This document shows positions 60,541-64,000 of a DNA stretch of 64,000 nt, one piece after another. This DNA comes from Pseudomonadota bacterium. GTDB lineage: Bacteria > Pseudomonadota > Gammaproteobacteria > Xanthomonadales > Xanthomonadaceae. The position numbers and the translations under genes were made by a program. Under the pieces are notes generated by a model. The model was not told where the DNA came from. It ran no database searches and worked only from the letters and a program-made list of their open reading frames with translations. The stretch spans positions 1-64,000 of the forward strand of contig JAEWBY010000051.1 in NCBI GenBank assembly GCA_023390905.1, written 5' to 3'. The stretch's first letter is position 1. Every line of letters starts with the position of its first letter.

Positions 60541-60920
60541 GCCTTCCTCCGCAGTTTCAACGAGCGTGCCGCATGCCGCTTCTCGCCGGCCTGGCCATCG
60601 ACGTGATCGGTGTGGTTGTCACCGCGGCTGCGGATGGCAATGACGATGCTCACCGCGGTCATCGCGAACGCGATCACGATGGCGGTCAACACCAGCGCCT
60701 GCGGCAACGGATCGGTGTAGTGCGCAAGCGTGGTCGGCAGATCGTTGCGCAGCACCGGCGGCTTGCCGGGCGCGACCCGTCCACTGGCGAAGATCAGCAG
60801 GTTGGTCGCATACGAAAGCAGCGTCATGCCGAGGATTACGTCGAACATGCGCGCGCGCAGCATCAGATAGACGCCGGCGGCGGTCAGCACGCCAATCGCG
60901 CTCGCGATCGCCAGTTCCAT
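60537..60920 (-). CDS. mrpC: Mrp-type cation/proton antiporter subunit C
   Basis: A 127-residue, three-helix membrane protein of the NuoK type, with AIGVLTAAGVYLMLRARMFDVILGMTLLSYATNLLIFASG and DPLPQALVLTAIVIAFAMTA. It shares one base with the A/B stop (TGATG) and four with the start of D. Confidence 0.94.
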   Translation of the reverse strand: MELAIASAIGVLTAAGVYLMLRARMFDVILGMTLLSYATNLLIFASGRVAPGKPPVLRNDLPTTLAHYTDPLPQALVLTAIVIAFAMTAVSIVIAIRSRGDNHTDHVDGQAGEKRHAARSLKLRRKA

Positions 60921-63754
60921 CAGCGCTCGACCTCGCCGGTGCGCAGCGAGCGCGCCCCCGGATCCACCACGCCCGCCACCGCCACCTGCGTGCGCGAGGG
61001 CTTGATCGTGCCCATCATCGAGAGAATCAGCATCGCCCCACCGAACACCACCAGATACACACCCGTGTCGAATCCCATCGCGCTGGTCAGTTCGAGTTCG
61101 CCGATCAACGGAAGCTCCCAGGCGAAGTGGCCGCTGGTCTGGAACGGATAACCCAGCAGCATCGGCACGAGCCCGGTCAGGCCGGCCACGAGCAGGCCGA
61201 TGCCGATGCAGCGCACGTAATCGAAACCGAAACGCGATTCCACCGACGCCGCACCCTGGATCACGTACTGGATCAACAGCGGCACGGCTAGCACCAGCCC
61301 GGCGATGAAACCGCCTCCCGGCGCGTTGTGGCCGCGCAGGAACAGGAAGAACGACACCACCACCGTCAGCGGGAACATGATCTGCGCCAGATCGGCCGGC
61401 ACCGGCAATGCGATCGGCGGACCGGGCATGACCTTGTCCGGCGCCATGCGCGCGCGCCGCAGCAGCGCATGTACGATCAGGGCGGCGATGCCGAACACGG
61501 TGATCTCGCCGAACGTATCGAAGCCGCGGAAGTCCACCAGGATGACGTTGACGACATTGCGGCCGAACGCTTCAGGCAATGCGCGCGCGAGCATTTCCTC
61601 GCCGATGCCGCCCGCCGGCCGCGTCATCACCGCATACGCCAGCACCGCGATGCCCATGCCCGCGGCCAGTGCGATCACGATGTCGCGCCAGCGGCGCGGA
61701 CGGTCTCGCTCGGGCGGCGAACGGAACGGCAGATAGTGCATGCCGAGCAGCAGCAGCGGCAGCGTCACCATTTCCACCAGCAACTGCGTCAGCGCCAGAT
61801 CCGGCGCGGACAGGAACACGAACGTCAGGCTCACGACGAGCCCGGCGCCGCCCAGCAGGATCAGCGCAACCAGCCGCTGCCGGTACCAGCGCAACGCCGC
61901 AATCGTGCAGGCCAGCAGCACGCTCCACAGGATCCAGCCGAGCACGGGCATCGGCTGCGGTGATCGCCAGGCCAGCGCCGCCGCGCCATCGAAGAACGGC
62001 ACCGAAGCCACGCCGATGGCCGCGATTACGATCCAGGCCAGACTGCGCTGCACACCGCCCTCGGCGATGCGGCGCGTGACGCGTTCGGCCAGCGCGAACA
62101 ACTGTTCGACATTGAACAGGAAGATGCGCCGGCCCAGCGAGCCGCGCACGGCCGCGTGGAGATCGACGAGCCGGCGCAGCACCGCGTACAGCCCCACGCC
62201 ACCGATCAGGCTGATCGCACTCATCAGCAGCGGCAGGTTGAAGCCATGCCAGATCGCGAGGCTGTAGTGCGGGGTCGCATCCAGCAGCGTGCCGCGCACC
62301 GCGGCATCGAGCAGTGGCGCGATCGTCCAGCCGGGCGCGATGCCGACCACCAGGCACAGCACCACCAGGATTTCCACCGGAATCTTCATCCAGCGCACCG
62401 GCTCGTGCGGCACGCGATCCAGCGCGCGCGGCCCCGAGCCGAAGAAGGTGTCATGCACGAAACGCAGGCTGTAGGCCACGCCGAACACGCCGGCCATCAC
62501 CGCGATCAGGCTCAGCGCCATGCGCATGTCCGCGTGCGCATCACCGACGTCGAGCGTCTCGGCGAAGAACATTTCCTTCGACAGGAAACCGTTGAGCAGG
62601 GGCACGCCGGCCATCGACAGACTGGCGATGATCGCCAGCGCGCTGGTGAAAGGCAGCAGTCTGCGCAGGCCGCCGAGCCGGCGCATGTCGCGCGTGCCGG
62701 TCTCGTGATCGATGATGCCGGCGGCCATGAACAACGACGCCTTGAACAAGGCGTGGTTGAGGATATGGAACAGGCCGGCGACCACCGCCATCGGCGTGGA
62801 CAATCCAAACAGCAGCGTGATCAGGCCCAGGTGCGAGATCGTCGAATACGCGAGCAGGCCCTTGATGTCCTGCTGGAAGATGGCGTTCCACGCGCCCAGC
62901 AGCAGCGTGAGCGCGCCGATCGCACTGACCAGATAGAAGAACAGTTCGCTGCCGGCAAGCGCCGGATGCAGCCGCGCCAGCAGGAACACGCCGGCCTTCA
63001 CCATCGTGGCCGAATGCAGATAGGCCGACACCGGCGTCGGCGCCGCCATTGCATGCGGCAGCCAGAAATGGAACGGGAACTGCGCGCTCTTGGTGAACAC
63101 GCCGGCGAGGATCAGCACCAGCGCCAACGGATACAGCGTATGCGCGCGGATGCGCTCGCCAGCGGCGAGCACCTGATCGAGCTGGAAGCTGCCGACGATG
63201 TGGCCGAGCAGGATCACGCCGGCGAGCAGGGCGAGCCCGCCGCCACCGGTGATCGCCAGCGACATGCGTGCGCCTTCGCGCGCATCGCCGCGCTGGTGCC
63301 AGTAGCCGATCAGCAGGAACGAACTGATGCTCGTCAGTTCCCAGAACACCACCAGCAGGATCAGATCGCCCGCGAGCACGACGCCGAGCATCGAGCCCAT
63401 GAACAGCAGCAGATAGGCATACAGTCGCGAGGCCGAGTCGCGCGCGTCCAGGTAATAGCGCGCGTACATCACCACCAGCGCGCCGATGGCCAGCACCAGG
63501 CCGGCGAACGCCCAGGCCAGCCCATCCAGCCGCAGCGAGAACGACACGCCCAGTTCGGCGATCCACATGAAACCGAACTGCGGCGCATCGCCATCGAGCA
63601 CGCGCGGCGTGAACGCCGCCAGCAGCGCCAGGCCGCCCAGCGGAGCCGCGCCGGCGAGCCAGGCGATCGTGCCGCGCGAGCGCCTGCGCCCCAGGAAAAC
63701 CACCAGGGCGAAGAAGAAGGGCAGGCACAGCAATGGGAGCAGCAGGAAGGACAC
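60920..63754 (-). CDS. mrpA: Mrp-type cation/proton antiporter fused subunits A and B
   Basis: A 944-residue membrane protein. The first about 500 residues are the NuoL-type channel (AMAAPTPVSAYLHSATMVKAGVFLLARLHP, GLLAYSTISHLGLITLLFG). The C-terminal part corresponds to the MnhB domain (FPLTVVVSFFLFLRGHNAPGGGFIAGLVLAVP). The MrpA-MrpB fusion is the PhaAB arrangement known in proteobacteria. It exchanges Na+ or K+ for H+ and helps pH and salt tolerance. The start is GTG at 63754; no better ATG is near. It is the first gene of the operon, with C, D, E, F and G following in overlapping frames. Confidence 0.94.
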   Translation of the reverse strand: MSFLLLPLLCLPFFFALVVFLGRRRSRGTIAWLAGAAPLGGLALLAAFTPRVLDGDAPQFGFMWIAELGVSFSLRLDGLAWAFAGLVLAIGALVVMYARYYLDARDSASRLYAYLLLFMGSMLGVVLAGDLILLVVFWELTSISSFLLIGYWHQRGDAREGARMSLAITGGGGLALLAGVILLGHIVGSFQLDQVLAAGERIRAHTLYPLALVLILAGVFTKSAQFPFHFWLPHAMAAPTPVSAYLHSATMVKAGVFLLARLHPALAGSELFFYLVSAIGALTLLLGAWNAIFQQDIKGLLAYSTISHLGLITLLFGLSTPMAVVAGLFHILNHALFKASLFMAAGIIDHETGTRDMRRLGGLRRLLPFTSALAIIASLSMAGVPLLNGFLSKEMFFAETLDVGDAHADMRMALSLIAVMAGVFGVAYSLRFVHDTFFGSGPRALDRVPHEPVRWMKIPVEILVVLCLVVGIAPGWTIAPLLDAAVRGTLLDATPHYSLAIWHGFNLPLLMSAISLIGGVGLYAVLRRLVDLHAAVRGSLGRRIFLFNVEQLFALAERVTRRIAEGGVQRSLAWIVIAAIGVASVPFFDGAAALAWRSPQPMPVLGWILWSVLLACTIAALRWYRQRLVALILLGGAGLVVSLTFVFLSAPDLALTQLLVEMVTLPLLLLGMHYLPFRSPPERDRPRRWRDIVIALAAGMGIAVLAYAVMTRPAGGIGEEMLARALPEAFGRNVVNVILVDFRGFDTFGEITVFGIAALIVHALLRRARMAPDKVMPGPPIALPVPADLAQIMFPLTVVVSFFLFLRGHNAPGGGFIAGLVLAVPLLIQYVIQGAASVESRFGFDYVRCIGIGLLVAGLTGLVPMLLGYPFQTSGHFAWELPLIGELELTSAMGFDTGVYLVVFGGAMLILSMMGTIKPSRTQVAVAGVVDPGARSLRTGEVER

Positions 63755-63868
63755 TCGTCGTCGGCTTGTCGGTGGCGGGTGCGCGTTCGAGTGTAACAGG
63801 CCGTCGTCGGCGTTCCGCGCACTCCGCTATGCTCTGCGCGATATGCGGCGCACGCGCGAGGTGGGTGG

Positions 63869-64000
63869 ATGACGGCAACGCAGCGCCAGGCGCTGGTGTT
63901 CGGTGGCAGCGGGCAGATCGGCATCGCGCTGCTGCATGCCCTGCATGCGCGCGGCTGGCAATGCCTCGCGCTGTCGCGCCACGATCAACCGTCGATGCCG
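63869..64000 (+). CDS. N-terminus of a Rossmann-fold NAD(P)-binding protein, cut by window end
   Basis: An ATG at 63869, after a GTGGGTGG ribosome-like site, opens a frame to the right edge. The 44 visible residues contain the dinucleotide motif ALVFGGSGQIGIALLHALHARGW, typical of SDR/epimerase or NmrA-like proteins. The rest is outside the window. It is divergent from the Mrp operon. Confidence 0.75.
   Translation, partial: MTATQRQALVFGGSGQIGIALLHALHARGWQCLALSRHDQPSMP

Noticed and set aside
62156..63796. Long open frame antisense to the Mrp A/B gene
   Set aside because: Composition mirrors the antisense of hydrophobic codons; no ribosome site or motif.

Overview
The window is high-GC DNA from a gammaproteobacterium. 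Gene content and order point to the Xanthomonadaceae/Lysobacteraceae (Xanthomonas, Lysobacter or Luteimonas type): large TonB-dependent receptors of the Xanthomonas/Caulobacter class, a pectin-catabolic gene set, birA-coaX-SPOR-tRNA-Thr, phoPQ, kynA and hppD-hmgA, and a seven-subunit Mrp antiporter operon with fused A/B. The genus is an inference from remembered synteny, not from a search. There is no phage, insertion sequence, plasmid or CRISPR signature, so this reads as chromosome.

Left part (about 1-16 kb): a few small secreted or housekeeping genes, then a pectin/rhamnogalacturonan utilisation locus. On the minus strand a TTG-started FAH-family hydratase and a TRAP transporter (P, Q, M) lead into a LacI regulator, followed by kduI, kduD and an unusual rhamnogalacturonan acetylesterase fused to a cupin domain. 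A secreted PL1-type pectate lyase is divergent from the TRAP operon. A large TonB receptor is divergent from kdgK. Four copies of one operator-like motif (core ACACCGGT flanked by AATG on one side and TACCA on the other) sit exactly at the controlling positions, one of them inside the start of the receptor gene. Together they outline outer-membrane entry, extracellular cleavage, inner-membrane uptake and conversion of unsaturated uronates to KDG and KDPG under one repressor.

Middle-left (16-31 kb): a second accessory region. It holds a CitE-like lyase, an 804-residue sodium symporter with an N-terminal beta-propeller, a LysR regulator, a GGTAGC-rich inverted repeat, and then a tightly coupled five-gene operon: TonB receptor, serine hydrolase, PfkB sugar kinase, a fusion of a sugar-hydrolase-like barrel with a formylglycine-enzyme-like domain, and a GH127 beta-L-arabinofuranosidase. 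A CaiB-type CoA-transferase follows. I regard this operon as the best candidate for an undescribed glycan-utilisation system.

Middle (31-46 kb): conserved housekeeping: dusA, a CtlX-like amidino-hydrolase, phoPQ, mtfA, birA-coaX, a SPOR protein, tRNA-Thr(TGT), an arginase, two entericidin-type lipoproteins, a CsbD protein, trpS, a metallo-beta-lactamase-fold hydrolase and two tandem VOC proteins. Several have clear intrinsic terminators.

Right part (46-64 kb): a three-gene 2-oxoacid dehydrogenase operon (E1 alpha, E1 beta, E2; no E3), kynA, a POT peptide transporter, a MarR regulator divergent from hppD-hmgA with a perfect palindrome between them (aromatic amino-acid catabolism), a Ca/Na-type antiporter, and a Mrp-type multisubunit cation/proton antiporter operon whose six genes all overlap. 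The window ends in the first codons of a Rossmann-fold gene.
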